A stretch of DNA of 5,619 nucleotides from JBDRLV01 sp043812755 (GCA_043812755.1 JBDRLV010000030.1:1-5619); one strand, 5' to 3'. Positions 1-5,453 are shown, counted from the stretch's first letter. Made by a program: numbers and translations. The notes: a model not told the origin generated them from the letters alone.

Positions 1-129
1 TTGTATTATTCAATAGATAATCTAAAAAAAGAAATGGAGCTTGATCCTGATTTATTTACTCCTGATTTGCATTATTTGTTAAAGGAGTATGAAAAGGAAA
101 TAAATCAATTTTTGAAACAATTAAACTAA
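1..129 (+). CDS. C-terminal end of a NUDIX-like protein (partial)
   Basis: An open frame runs in from the left edge for 42 codons and ends in TAA at 127-129. On its own the fragment would be unidentifiable. It aligns without gaps to residues 183-224 of the next gene's product, with 19 of 42 residues identical, including the shared core P-D-x-F-T-x-D-L and the ending F-L-K. It is therefore the tail of a tandem paralogue of that NUDIX-like protein. The stop lies one base before the next start, so the two genes are very probably cotranscribed and translationally coupled. The catalytic part lies outside the window, so activity cannot be judged. Confidence 0.75.
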   Translation: MYYSIDNLKKEMELDPDLFTPDLHYLLKEYEKEINQFLKQLN

Positions 130-130
130 T

Positions 131-829
131 ATGCCAAATACCGAAATAGTCCATTCAAAAGAAGACAGTTGTACATATTTACTTGATGACCGTGAATCAT
201 GTATTAAAATGGATCGTCGTGAATTTTATAAAGAGCAAATTGATATATTTAAAAAGCATGGTAAGCCAACTCGTGCTATTGAGATCATCCATATTTTGAT
301 GTTCAATAAGTTTGGAGAGTTGTATATTCAAAAGCGTGCTGATAAAAGCGGACACAACGCTGGTCTTTTAGATAAATCAATTGGAGGTCATGTTCAGCAC
401 GGTGATCCGATTGATTACACTGTAATGGTTGAAACAGTCCAAGAGCTTCAAGTACCGTCAATTGTTTTGCGTAGTGATATTGATTTCAAAAAGGCATTCC
501 TTCTTTTGCATGATTATTTAAATACTGTGGCTCTTCTTAAACACGATGATAGTTTGTTTCGTAATTATGAAAGAGATATTAATGGCGAGAAAATAACTAT
601 TGCAAATAAAGTTCACGTGTTTTTTGGAGTATATGGCGGAGCTGTAAAAACAGTTGACAGAGAGGCTCGTGGTGTTCTGTTGTATACTTTAGAAGAGCTT
701 GGAAAAGAATTTGAAAAATTTCCAGATGCTTTTACTCAGGATTTGAAGTTGCTGATTAAAGAACACGGGCAACACATTCAGGAATTTCTAAAAACAATAA
801 AATCACTTGAGAATAAAGCAGAAGAATAA
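131..829 (+). CDS. NUDIX-like hydrolase with a divergent Nudix box
   Basis: This is a 232-residue protein. A Nudix fold is suggested by the strand and loop at residues 50-70 (IIHILMFNKFGELYIQKR) and by the G-G-H-V turn at 85-88, which begins the Nudix box. NUDIX proteins typically hydrolyse nucleoside diphosphates linked to another group, or isomerise isopentenyl diphosphate in the IDI branch. The box (consensus G-x5-E-x7-R-E-U-x-E-E-x-G-U) reads here G86, D92 for E, V100 for R, E101, Q104 for E, E105 and Q107 for G, so two of the four acidic positions and the Arg are changed. A long insertion of about 50 residues follows the box, before the last strands near 160-187. The start one base after the upstream stop has no Shine-Dalgarno, which fits coupling. 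An internal Met27 is a less likely alternative start. The substrate is unknown, and weak or altered catalysis is possible. Confidence 0.8.
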   Translation: MPNTEIVHSKEDSCTYLLDDRESCIKMDRREFYKEQIDIFKKHGKPTRAIEIIHILMFNKFGELYIQKRADKSGHNAGLLDKSIGGHVQHGDPIDYTVMVETVQELQVPSIVLRSDIDFKKAFLLLHDYLNTVALLKHDDSLFRNYERDINGEKITIANKVHVFFGVYGGAVKTVDREARGVLLYTLEELGKEFEKFPDAFTQDLKLLIKEHGQHIQEFLKTIKSLENKAEE

Positions 830-883
830 ATATTTTATTTACGATTCAATACAGTCTTGCAACATCTAAATTAAAGTTAAAAT

Positions 884-912
884 TTGACGATTGTTTACGG
901 GTGCATTATACT
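884..912 (+). promoter_or_regulatory. Sigma70-type promoter for the P-loop kinase leader
   Basis: The -35 element TTGACG (884-889) and the -10 element TATACT (907-912) are separated by exactly 17 bases, each one mismatch from consensus. The expected transcription start is around 919. The promoter lies in the 292-base gene-free interval and points at the kinase gene, so the transcript would carry a leader of about 200 bases. Confidence 0.75.
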
Positions 913-927
913 AAGGTTGGTATTTGT

Positions 928-1032
928 ATGAATCAAAATGATTTATTGTCACAATTAAATGCCTATTATTATTCACACCTTTGCATGAGGCTGGTTTTAA
1001 GGTGCCGAAATAATAATGTGAATATTCTATAA
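928..1032 (+). CDS. Possible 34-residue leader peptide
   Basis: An ATG about 9 bases after the predicted transcription start opens a 34-codon frame ending in TAA at 1030-1032. No Shine-Dalgarno fits within the predicted transcript, so translation would be near-leaderless, as is proposed for the hydrolase gene at 3531. Residues 13-15 are three consecutive Tyr codons (TAT TAT TAT, 964-972), and they coincide with the 5' arm of the leader hairpin. The peptide resembles no known protein and could be chance. If it is translated, ribosome position would control the hairpin. Confidence 0.2.
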   Translation: MNQNDLLSQLNAYYYSHLCMRLVLRCRNNNVNIL

Positions 1033-1067
1033 GTATCACTAAAATTTCGACTTTTGAGACTGGTCTT
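987..1067 (+). repeat. Imperfect direct repeat between hairpin loop and terminator arm
   Basis: GAGGCTGGTTTT at 987-998 recurs as GAGACTGGTCTT at 1056-1067, with 10 of 12 bases identical, and each copy is followed shortly by AAGG. The first copy sits mainly in the apical loop of the leader hairpin and the second forms the 5' arm of the terminator. Both can pair with the same 3' arm (1071-1078), the usual arrangement of an antiterminator and a terminator. Confidence 0.6.
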
Positions 1068-1083
1068 ATCAAGGCCAGTTTTT
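1059..1083 (+). terminator. Intrinsic terminator in the leader, upstream of the kinase gene
   Basis: The stem ACTGGTCTT (1059-1067) pairs with AAGGCCAGT (1071-1079) over 9 pairs with one G-U, around a 3-base loop. It is followed by a T-run (1079-1083) and more T-rich sequence up to 1092. It lies 39 bases before the start codon of the downstream gene and after its own promoter, so it probably acts as an attenuator rather than as the end of the NUDIX unit. Confidence 0.75.
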
Positions 1084-1110
1084 GTTCTTTTTACATTATC
1101 TACATAAAAC

Positions 1111-1115
1111 GGAGG
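1111..1115 (+). promoter_or_regulatory. Strong ribosome binding site of the P-loop kinase gene
   Basis: GGAGG lies 6 bases before the ATG at 1122, which fixes that start. Confidence 0.85.
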
Positions 1116-1121
1116 GAGTAA

Positions 1122-1661
1122 ATGCGAAAGCTGATATTGTTTGCTGGTTTGCCTGGTGTTGGCAAGTCAACTATTTCAAAGAAACTGAGCAAAAAAATTG
1201 GGGCAACGCTTGTTAATATAGACGATTTCAAGAAGTGTGATGTTGACCCAGTTCTTGTAAGATCACAGATAGATCCACCAGAATTGAGATGGGTTTATTA
1301 TCAAAAAGCATTGAATTACGTTTTTGGTCTTTTTGAAAGAGGCACCGCAACCGTGATTATGGATGAAGTCTTTCATCTACATTCACTTCGGGCGCAGTTG
1401 GAAGCTTTGTGTGTGCAACAAGGCGTTGATGTCTTGTGGGTTGAGGTACGATGTTCGTATCAAGTGGTAAAGCAAAGGCTTCAATCAAAAAAAAGAGAAG
1501 GGCACCTGCTTTCAACACAAGAAGCTTTAAACATGTATCTTTTGTTCAGAGATATTTTTGAGGCATTTCCTGCGCGCGGTCAGCAATGTATTATTGTAGA
1601 TAATGAAACTGACTCGGCCATGGACGTGTTTGGAAATGGAATCTTTGGTGAAAGAGTGTGA
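1122..1661 (+). CDS. P-loop kinase-like ATP-binding protein (AAA_33-like)
   Basis: This is a 179-residue soluble protein. The Walker A motif GLPGVGKST occupies residues 9-17. An acidic pair (D34-D35, in N-I-D-D) follows the second strand, where small-molecule kinases of this superfamily bind substrate or the catalytic base. A Walker B-like strand ends in M-D-E (80-82). A basic segment around residues 119-125 (R-L-Q-S-K-K-R) could be the lid that contacts phosphate. The length and order match the predicted-kinase/AAA_33 group, related to gluconate kinase, polynucleotide kinase and zeta-toxin-like folds; the phosphate acceptor cannot be named. The gene stands alone between an attenuator-like leader and its own terminator, so it is probably regulated by itself. 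There is no antitoxin-like partner, so a zeta toxin is unlikely. Confidence 0.85.
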   Translation: MRKLILFAGLPGVGKSTISKKLSKKIGATLVNIDDFKKCDVDPVLVRSQIDPPELRWVYYQKALNYVFGLFERGTATVIMDEVFHLHSLRAQLEALCVQQGVDVLWVEVRCSYQVVKQRLQSKKREGHLLSTQEALNMYLLFRDIFEAFPARGQQCIIVDNETDSAMDVFGNGIFGERV

Positions 1662-1670
1662 GCCGTATTG

Positions 1671-1709
1671 GGCTGGTGGTATTTGTGGAATCCCACCAGC
1701 CACTTTTTT
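1671..1709 (+). terminator. Intrinsic terminator after the P-loop kinase gene
   Basis: GGCTGGTGG (1671-1679) pairs perfectly with CCACCAGCC (1693-1701) around a 13-base loop, and a six-T run follows at 1704-1709. It begins 9 bases after the kinase stop codon and separates that gene from the HD-domain gene. Confidence 0.9.
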
Positions 1710-1711
1710 CA

Positions 1712-1717
1712 TATAAT
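1712..1717 (+). promoter_or_regulatory. Possible -10 element for the HD-domain gene
   Basis: A perfect TATAAT lies just after the kinase terminator and 25 bases before the ATG at 1743. No convincing -35 is found at the proper distance (AATCCC with 17-base spacing), so this call rests on the -10 and on the need for a promoter after a strong terminator. Confidence 0.35.
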
Positions 1718-1742
1718 TTGTAGAATTACTAATTTTGCTTTT

Positions 1743-2462
1743 ATGCTTGATAAAAATACATTAATAAAAATTAAGGATCTTGCTTTAAAAATAGATCATG
1801 ATGTTTCATTTGCTGGAAAGTCAAAAGGCAATAGACATTTGTTTAGAGTGGTGCAGGTGGCAAAATTTCTTGCGGAACGTTCGGAAGCGTGTGTCCCTGT
1901 TGTCATAGCCGGTGCGTTGCTTCACGACACAGCACTACCAACAGGTGATGATTATAGTTATGAGAATAATAAAAGAATCATTATTGATTTATTGAAACCT
2001 TTTAATTTGTCAGAGCATGAACTCCAAGCAGTGGCTGAGTGCGTAGCTTCTCATGAAGGGATAGTTGTCCCAAAGACGCTGGAGGCGCAAATTGTCCATG
2101 ATGCTGATGTGTTGGAAAAGGTTGGTTTATTGGGCCTTATTCGTCATACTTGGAAGATGACGAATCTTCAAAGAATTGATCATGAAAATATAAAGGATGA
2201 AGATGTGAAAATGATTGTAGATCATGTTGCGTGGCGCAGAGAGCAATTAAAAACAAACCTAGCAAATGAAATAGGCGTATATTTAGATTTGTCTATTTCT
2301 ATGGAAAAAGCTGATACAATCGTTAGATTGTCTTCACCTATGGCTTTTAATGGTGTTATTACTGAAAAAATTGCAGAGGAACTTGAATCTCATTTGTCCA
2401 CTGGAGAGAATAAAAAGTTGCAAGAGCAACTCACGCTAAGTTATTTGGGAAAATTTAAATAA
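1743..2462 (+). CDS. HD-domain phosphohydrolase
   Basis: This is a 239-residue protein with the metal-binding pattern of the HD superfamily: H32 (in R-H-L-F-R-V), the H61-D62 pair (L-L-H-D), H104 (in A-S-H-E-G) and D120 in the segment H-D-A-D-V-L-E-K-V-G (119-128). This resembles the small HD hydrolases that end the site with a D-A-D motif. Such proteins hydrolyse nucleotides or other phosphate esters using metal ions; the substrate here is unknown. The C-terminal third (from about 160) is helical and not diagnostic. The frame extends upstream to a TTG at 1668, but that codon lies at the edge of the kinase terminator, so the ATG at 1743 is chosen. No Shine-Dalgarno precedes it. The gene faces the minus-strand gene that ends at 2495. 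Confidence 0.85.
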   Translation: MLDKNTLIKIKDLALKIDHDVSFAGKSKGNRHLFRVVQVAKFLAERSEACVPVVIAGALLHDTALPTGDDYSYENNKRIIIDLLKPFNLSEHELQAVAECVASHEGIVVPKTLEAQIVHDADVLEKVGLLGLIRHTWKMTNLQRIDHENIKDEDVKMIVDHVAWRREQLKTNLANEIGVYLDLSISMEKADTIVRLSSPMAFNGVITEKIAEELESHLSTGENKKLQEQLTLSYLGKFK

Positions 2463-2470
2463 GTTTGTTT

Positions 2471-2502
2471 TAAAAAAATAAAACCGGCTTTTTGTCAGCC
2501 GG
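2471..2502 (-). terminator. Intrinsic terminator of the minus-strand nuclease-like gene
   Basis: CCGGCT (2484-2489) pairs with AGCCGG (2497-2502). Read on the minus strand, the hairpin is followed by a T-rich run (complement of 2471-2483). On the plus strand a G-rich sequence follows instead, so the signal belongs to the minus gene. The hairpin overlaps that gene's TGA stop (2495-2497). No separate plus-strand terminator is seen for the HD gene. Confidence 0.75.
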
Positions 2503-3403
2503 CGGAGTGGGGGTCTTGATCTTTAAAGATCGGAAGATCAGGATAGTAAGTTTCCAAAAGATCACGTATCATCTCATATGGCAAAGTACATTCCTCAACA
2601 GCCCATTGTTTAGCTGGGATATCTAGGCCAACAAGGATATGCACAGGTGTCCAGCGTGTTTCGTGCAGGTGGTTGAAGTATTCAGTTCCTTCCCAAAGAG
2701 CAAGTGCTTCGTCTTGATCAATGAATGGGCTTTCATTGTCAGGCTTTCTTGGTAATACATGATAGGTAGTGTATTGTTCTTTTGCTGTTCCTTTTATTTG
2801 AAGACACATTCCATATCTACGGGTGTCCACAGTTGCCAAGAGGTCAATTGTAAGTTCTCTGTCCTCTTGTATGGTCGGCAGATAAGTTGGCAGACCCATG
2901 TCAATAAGAGCATATGCAACGCGTGCCACAGCAAGTGCTCCATTGAATTCTCTAATAAATCTCCAATGTCGATTTTTTCCAATGTTGAGCCTGTGTTGCT
3001 GTTCAAAGAGTATTTGACGCGACTCTTGAGGCAGATACAGCAGTGCCCGTGTAAGCTCATGCTGGGAAAGAACTCGAGTGTGTTTCATGAAGGATCTTGA
3101 TTTGGATGCGCAATGTTGCGTGGTTGTTTCAACTGCATAGGCTAGACCGCGCAAAAAAGAAAAACGAAGTAATCGCTTGTGCCCTTGTTTCCCTTTGAAT
3201 AAGCGCAAATTTTTGCGCAACTCCTTGTTTGCGTTTTCTTGGAAAAAAGGGATCAAATATTGGTATGCGAAATTAATACCAACATTTGTTGCATTGACCA
3301 CGTCATCAATAAGATTATTGTTGGCATGATCTTGTTTCTTTGGTATGTGTAGCCGACGAAAATATCGGCGCTTTTCCTTGATAGGTGATGTCTTTTTGCC
3401 CAA
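2495..3403 (-). CDS. Uncharacterised protein with a probable PD-(D/E)XK-like nuclease domain
   Basis: I do not recognise this 302-residue protein by name. The first 130 or so residues are strongly basic (an early K-E-K-R-R-Y-F-R-R run) with no membrane segment, which suits nucleic-acid binding. Residues 152-204 have the layout of small PD-(D/E)XK nuclease-like domains: E152 in a helix rich in Ala and Val, then a strand ending Y-L-P, then I-D-L-L (D187), then a strand L-Q-I-K-G with Q202 and K204 in the Q-x-K position. Restriction-enzyme and resolvase-like families use this E...D...(E/Q)-x-K pattern. The last 80 residues are not assigned. The start is a TTG with a perfect AAGGAGGTG site 6 bases upstream; a longer frame to 3469 would place that site inside the gene. 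The gene is monocistronic, with its own promoter and terminator and no methylase nearby. The nuclease call is inference from motifs. Confidence 0.7.
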   Translation of the reverse strand: MGKKTSPIKEKRRYFRRLHIPKKQDHANNNLIDDVVNATNVGINFAYQYLIPFFQENANKELRKNLRLFKGKQGHKRLLRFSFLRGLAYAVETTTQHCASKSRSFMKHTRVLSQHELTRALLYLPQESRQILFEQQHRLNIGKNRHWRFIREFNGALAVARVAYALIDMGLPTYLPTIQEDRELTIDLLATVDTRRYGMCLQIKGTAKEQYTTYHVLPRKPDNESPFIDQDEALALWEGTEYFNHLHETRWTPVHILVGLDIPAKQWAVEECTLPYEMIRDLLETYYPDLPIFKDQDPHSAG

Positions 3404-3407
3404 CAAA

Positions 3408-3416
3408 CACCTCCTT
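3408..3416 (-). promoter_or_regulatory. Perfect Shine-Dalgarno deciding a TTG start
   Basis: On the minus strand this reads AAGGAGGTG, the full complement of the 16S rRNA tail. Its GGAGG core is 6 bases before the TTG at 3403-3401. A second TTG 3 bases upstream is too close. The site decides the start of the nuclease-like gene. Confidence 0.85.
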
Positions 3417-3440
3417 GTTTTGATGTTTGTACGGACTTTT

Positions 3441-3469
3441 AGATTAGTACAGCAGATTGAATCCGTCAA
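3441..3469 (-). promoter_or_regulatory. Promoter of the minus-strand nuclease-like gene
   Basis: On the minus strand, TTGACG (3469-3464) and TAATCT (3446-3441) are 17 bases apart. The -10 matches consensus at positions 1, 2 and 6. Transcription would start near 3434, giving a leader of about 30 bases with the Shine-Dalgarno in it, which agrees with the TTG start at 3403. Confidence 0.55.
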
Positions 3470-3490
3470 GTTTCAGTTAGTTTCTTCGAC

Positions 3491-3519
3491 TGGACAAAAA
3501 TCGCTTATTGCTGTATTAT
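3491..3519 (+). promoter_or_regulatory. Promoter of the hydrolase-HAD operon, near-leaderless
   Basis: TGGACA (3491-3496) and TATTAT (3514-3519) are 17 bases apart, each one mismatch from consensus. Transcription should start near 3526, only about 5 bases before the ATG at 3531. It lies back to back with the minus-strand promoter; 21 bases separate the two -35 boxes. Confidence 0.65.
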
Positions 3520-3530
3520 CGCCTCATTCT

Positions 3531-4121
3531 ATGAGAGTCATTCTAATACACGGTTTCAATTCTTCTCCTGAACAAAATTTTCATCCTTGGCTTGCTGATC
3601 AATTGCGTGCTAAGGGATTTGAGGTTGTTGTGCCAAAATTGAGTTTAGATAATAGAGAGGAGATAAATATACCAGATATTATTGATCAGGCAAAAGTTCA
3701 GATTGGGACTCTTCGAAACGATGATATTATTTTAGGGCACTCTCTGGGTGCTTTTATTATTTTGCAATATTTAGAAGCTGTGGAGATGATGGAGACGCCC
3801 CATGCAATAATAATGGTTGCTCCACCATGGAAAGTGTCGCGCCCAGAGCTTCGAAGGTTGTTCATTGCTGATTTGGAAGCTGATGTTTTAATGTGGAAGG
3901 CTAGAGGGTTTTATGTTGTTCATTCTTCTGATGACACATTGGTGCCAGCAGAACATGGGAAGAAATTTGCTGAGGCTCTGAAAGCAAAATTTATTGAAGT
4001 AAATGGATGCGGACATTTTATGGACGAACAGTATCCGATTTTACTAGAAATTGTTGAGCGTATTGCAGCTCTTCCTTTTGAATTTTCGCCGGGCTTGAGT
4101 TTACCTAATGATTTTGAATAA
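3531..4121 (+). CDS. RBBP9/YdeN-type alpha/beta serine hydrolase
   Basis: This is a 196-residue single-domain alpha/beta hydrolase. It opens with a strand and oxyanion loop R-V-I-L-I-H-G-F (2-9) followed by N-S-S-P, the usual start of this family. The nucleophile elbow is G-H-S-L-G (69-73) with Ser71. The acid is D134 or D135 in S-D-D-T-L-V-P, and His162 in G-C-G-H-F completes the triad. RBBP9/YdeN proteins are small cytoplasmic serine hydrolases whose natural substrates are mostly unknown. The open frame reaches back to 3345, but the family N-terminus and the promoter at 3491-3519 both favour the ATG at 3531. No Shine-Dalgarno is present, consistent with a near-leaderless message. The HAD-like gene follows after 5 bases, so the two form an operon. 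Confidence 0.9.
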   Translation: MRVILIHGFNSSPEQNFHPWLADQLRAKGFEVVVPKLSLDNREEINIPDIIDQAKVQIGTLRNDDIILGHSLGAFIILQYLEAVEMMETPHAIIMVAPPWKVSRPELRRLFIADLEADVLMWKARGFYVVHSSDDTLVPAEHGKKFAEALKAKFIEVNGCGHFMDEQYPILLEIVERIAALPFEFSPGLSLPNDFE

Positions 4122-4126
4122 CGATT

Positions 4127-4750
4127 ATGCATTATATTTTTGATTTTGATTCAACGCTTTTTGCCAATAGTAGATTATGGGAGTCTTGGGTGTCTATGCT
4201 AGAAAACGAAGGTTTGGAAAAGCAATTTATTATTGATGAAGGAGTTAAATTAATTCAATTAGGTTTTTCACCACAAAAACATGCAGATGCAGTTGGTTTG
4301 GAGAATAAGATTTCAAAAAAGCTGGTATCAAAATTTTCAGCTTGGATTGAAAAGGAAGGGCCCGAACTTATTTATACTGATGTACCGGCTTTTTTTGAAC
4401 GAAAAAATGGAGATCATAAGTATAGTATTTTAACGTTTGGAGATCCTGAATTTCAAGATCAAAAGATCCAAGCCTGCCAACTGTATGATCTTGTTGATGA
4501 TGTATACGTAGCGACCCCTGAAAAACAAAAGAAGGATCATCTAGCAGATTTGGTCAGCGGAGGAGCAGACCAGGTGCTGTTTGTAGACGATAATCCAAAT
4601 GAGCTTGAGGCTGTTCATGGTTCCGGTGTTCCCGTTACGCTTGTGCGGATTCTGCGCGATGGTGAATATCATGCACAGGAAAAACATAAAGGAGATGGAG
4701 ACTTGTGGCAGTGTATAGAATCACTTGAAGAGCTAGATGAGATTATGTAA
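4127..4750 (+). CDS. HAD-like phosphatase
   Basis: This is a 207-residue HAD superfamily protein. Motif I is F-D-F-D-S-T-L (5-11), with the nucleophile D6 and the general acid/base D8. Motif II is the Thr of I-L-T-F-G (T103). A Lys in the cluster 133-136 is the likely motif III residue. Motif IV is V-D-D-N-P (153-157). A helical cap sits between motifs I and II (about 12-90), as in C1-cap HADs. All catalytic positions are present, so an active Mg-dependent phosphatase acting on a small phosphorylated compound is expected; the substrate is unknown. The start lies 5 bases after the hydrolase stop with no Shine-Dalgarno, so it relies on coupling to that gene. A strong terminator begins 5 bases after the stop. 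Confidence 0.88.
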   Translation: MHYIFDFDSTLFANSRLWESWVSMLENEGLEKQFIIDEGVKLIQLGFSPQKHADAVGLENKISKKLVSKFSAWIEKEGPELIYTDVPAFFERKNGDHKYSILTFGDPEFQDQKIQACQLYDLVDDVYVATPEKQKKDHLADLVSGGADQVLFVDDNPNELEAVHGSGVPVTLVRILRDGEYHAQEKHKGDGDLWQCIESLEELDEIM

Positions 4751-4754
4751 AGAC

Positions 4755-4781
4755 AATAAGCGCCCAAGGCGCTTATTTTTT
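4755..4781 (+). terminator. Intrinsic terminator of the hydrolase-HAD operon
   Basis: AATAAGCGCC (4755-4764) pairs perfectly with GGCGCTTATT (4768-4777) around a 3-base loop, with a T-run through 4781. The TAA stop of the convergent minus gene (4775-4773) lies in the stem. On the minus strand the hairpin is preceded by A's but followed by a weaker T-tract, so it may stop transcription from both sides. Confidence 0.9.
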
Positions 4782-5453
4782 GATAGAGTATTCTTTGTGT
4801 AAAGCTTCCAAAATTTCTGGGAGTTTTTTGTGTGCTTGCTTTGATGAGTATTGGCGCATTATTGATAATTTTTTTTGTGCGAAATGTTGTAGAGTCATGA
4901 GTGCTTTTTTGTCTTTTGCCGCCAATAGTTCCAGTGCTATAATTTGTTTGTTTAAGTCATTAGAATAAAGTCCGCAATATCGTATTGATGATCCATCAAA
5001 ATCAATAGGATAAAGTTCAGTTTTATCTTGAAAAATCGTTTTGACGAGTTTGCGAATTTTATCAGTGCGAGAGTATTCAAAAAAGATAATTGGTTTTATC
5101 TTTGTTGTCTTGTTTATAAACTGTTTGAGGAATAATAAATTTTCAACTGTTGTTAGGGCTTTTTTATCGAGAATAATTTTCCATGATAATTTTTCTTTCG
5201 TGGCTTTTTCAATTTGTATGATTTTTTTCTTTATCCATTTTTTCATCTCTCCAGCTTCTGTTCGTCTGTAAGGTTTAAAGCAATCCGTCTTTCCGCCACT
5301 TAAAATAATGTAACCTGAATCATAACGATGAGTACTGAAGAGTTTATTTACACATACCGTGAGATACAGGTTGTAGTTAATGTCCTTTAGGATGTTATTG
5401 GGTACACCATATCCGCAAATAAGCACAACAAATTGTTTTCGAGCCTTTTTCAT
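4773..5453 (-). CDS. DUF218/YdcF-like protein
   Basis: This is a 226-residue protein with the DUF218 (YdcF/SanA/ElyC) pattern. It has an early strand V-V-L-I-C-G-Y-G (9-16), the S-G-G loop (52-54) after strand Y-I-I-L, a conserved acidic turn R-T-E-A-G-E-M (64-70), and the T-x-E-N signature (102-105). Family members have been linked to envelope integrity or bind nucleotide-like ligands, but the biochemical role is unsettled. Unlike SanA or ElyC, this one has no membrane segment. It starts 3 bases after the stop of an upstream membrane-protein gene and has no well-placed Shine-Dalgarno, so the two are probably translated in a coupled way. The C-terminal 60 residues are Lys-rich and helical. 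Confidence 0.8.
   Translation of the reverse strand: MKKARKQFVVLICGYGVPNNILKDINYNLYLTVCVNKLFSTHRYDSGYIILSGGKTDCFKPYRRTEAGEMKKWIKKKIIQIEKATKEKLSWKIILDKKALTTVENLLFLKQFINKTTKIKPIIFFEYSRTDKIRKLVKTIFQDKTELYPIDFDGSSIRYCGLYSNDLNKQIIALELLAAKDKKALMTLQHFAQKKLSIMRQYSSKQAHKKLPEILEALHKEYSIKK

Larger units (their letters stand above)
919..1083 (+). ncRNA. Candidate attenuator leader RNA or small RNA
   Basis: The transcript predicted between the promoter's start site and the terminator at 1059-1083 is about 165 bases. It holds a strong hairpin: 964-973 pairs with 1009-1018 (10 pairs, one G-U), a 2x4 internal loop follows, and 976-981 pairs with 999-1004 (6 pairs), leaving a 17-base apical loop. The loop contains CTGGTTTT (991-998), nearly identical to the terminator 5' arm and able to pair with the terminator 3' arm. 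A competing 8-pair helix, 970-977 with 1017-1024, is also possible. This is what a transcription attenuator or riboswitch looks like, but I recognise no known class. A free-standing small RNA is the alternative reading. Confidence 0.5.

Noticed and set aside
825..839. AATAAA/TTTATT hairpin at the end of the NUDIX gene as a terminator
   Set aside because: The stem is six A-T pairs only, with a 3-base loop, too weak to call, and there is no G-C content in it.
945..955. ATTGTCACAAT dyad in the leader as a repressor operator
   Set aside because: The half-sites are only 5 bases, AT-rich and unsupported by a second copy or a regulator gene in the window.
999..1010. T-box-like sequence (AAGGTGCCG) suggesting a T-box riboswitch
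   Set aside because: It departs from the T-box core AGGGTGGNACCGCG, is not in an antiterminator bulge near the terminator, and the downstream gene is not a tRNA-ligase or amino-acid gene.
1668..1742. N-terminal extension of the HD protein from a TTG at 1668
   Set aside because: It overlaps the kinase gene's terminator hairpin and would encode residues with no family match; the ATG at 1743 lies after the terminator.
2518..2531. Perfect 14-base palindrome GATCTTTAAAGATC with several nearby GATC sites
   Set aside because: It lies in the coding 3' end of the minus gene and follows from its Asp, Leu, Ile and Lys codons; no second copy or regulatory context.
2759..3100. Plus-strand open frame opposite the nuclease-like gene, and similar shadow frames (1527-1712, 3920-4132, 4780-4968, 5041-5271)
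   Set aside because: They lie antisense to well-supported genes, have no ribosome binding sites, and their translations are low-complexity or Cys/Ser/Phe-rich as expected of reverse frames.
3345..3530. N-terminal extension of the serine hydrolase
   Set aside because: It overlaps the start of the divergent minus gene and both promoters; the family begins at the M-R-V-I-L-I-H-G segment encoded from 3531.
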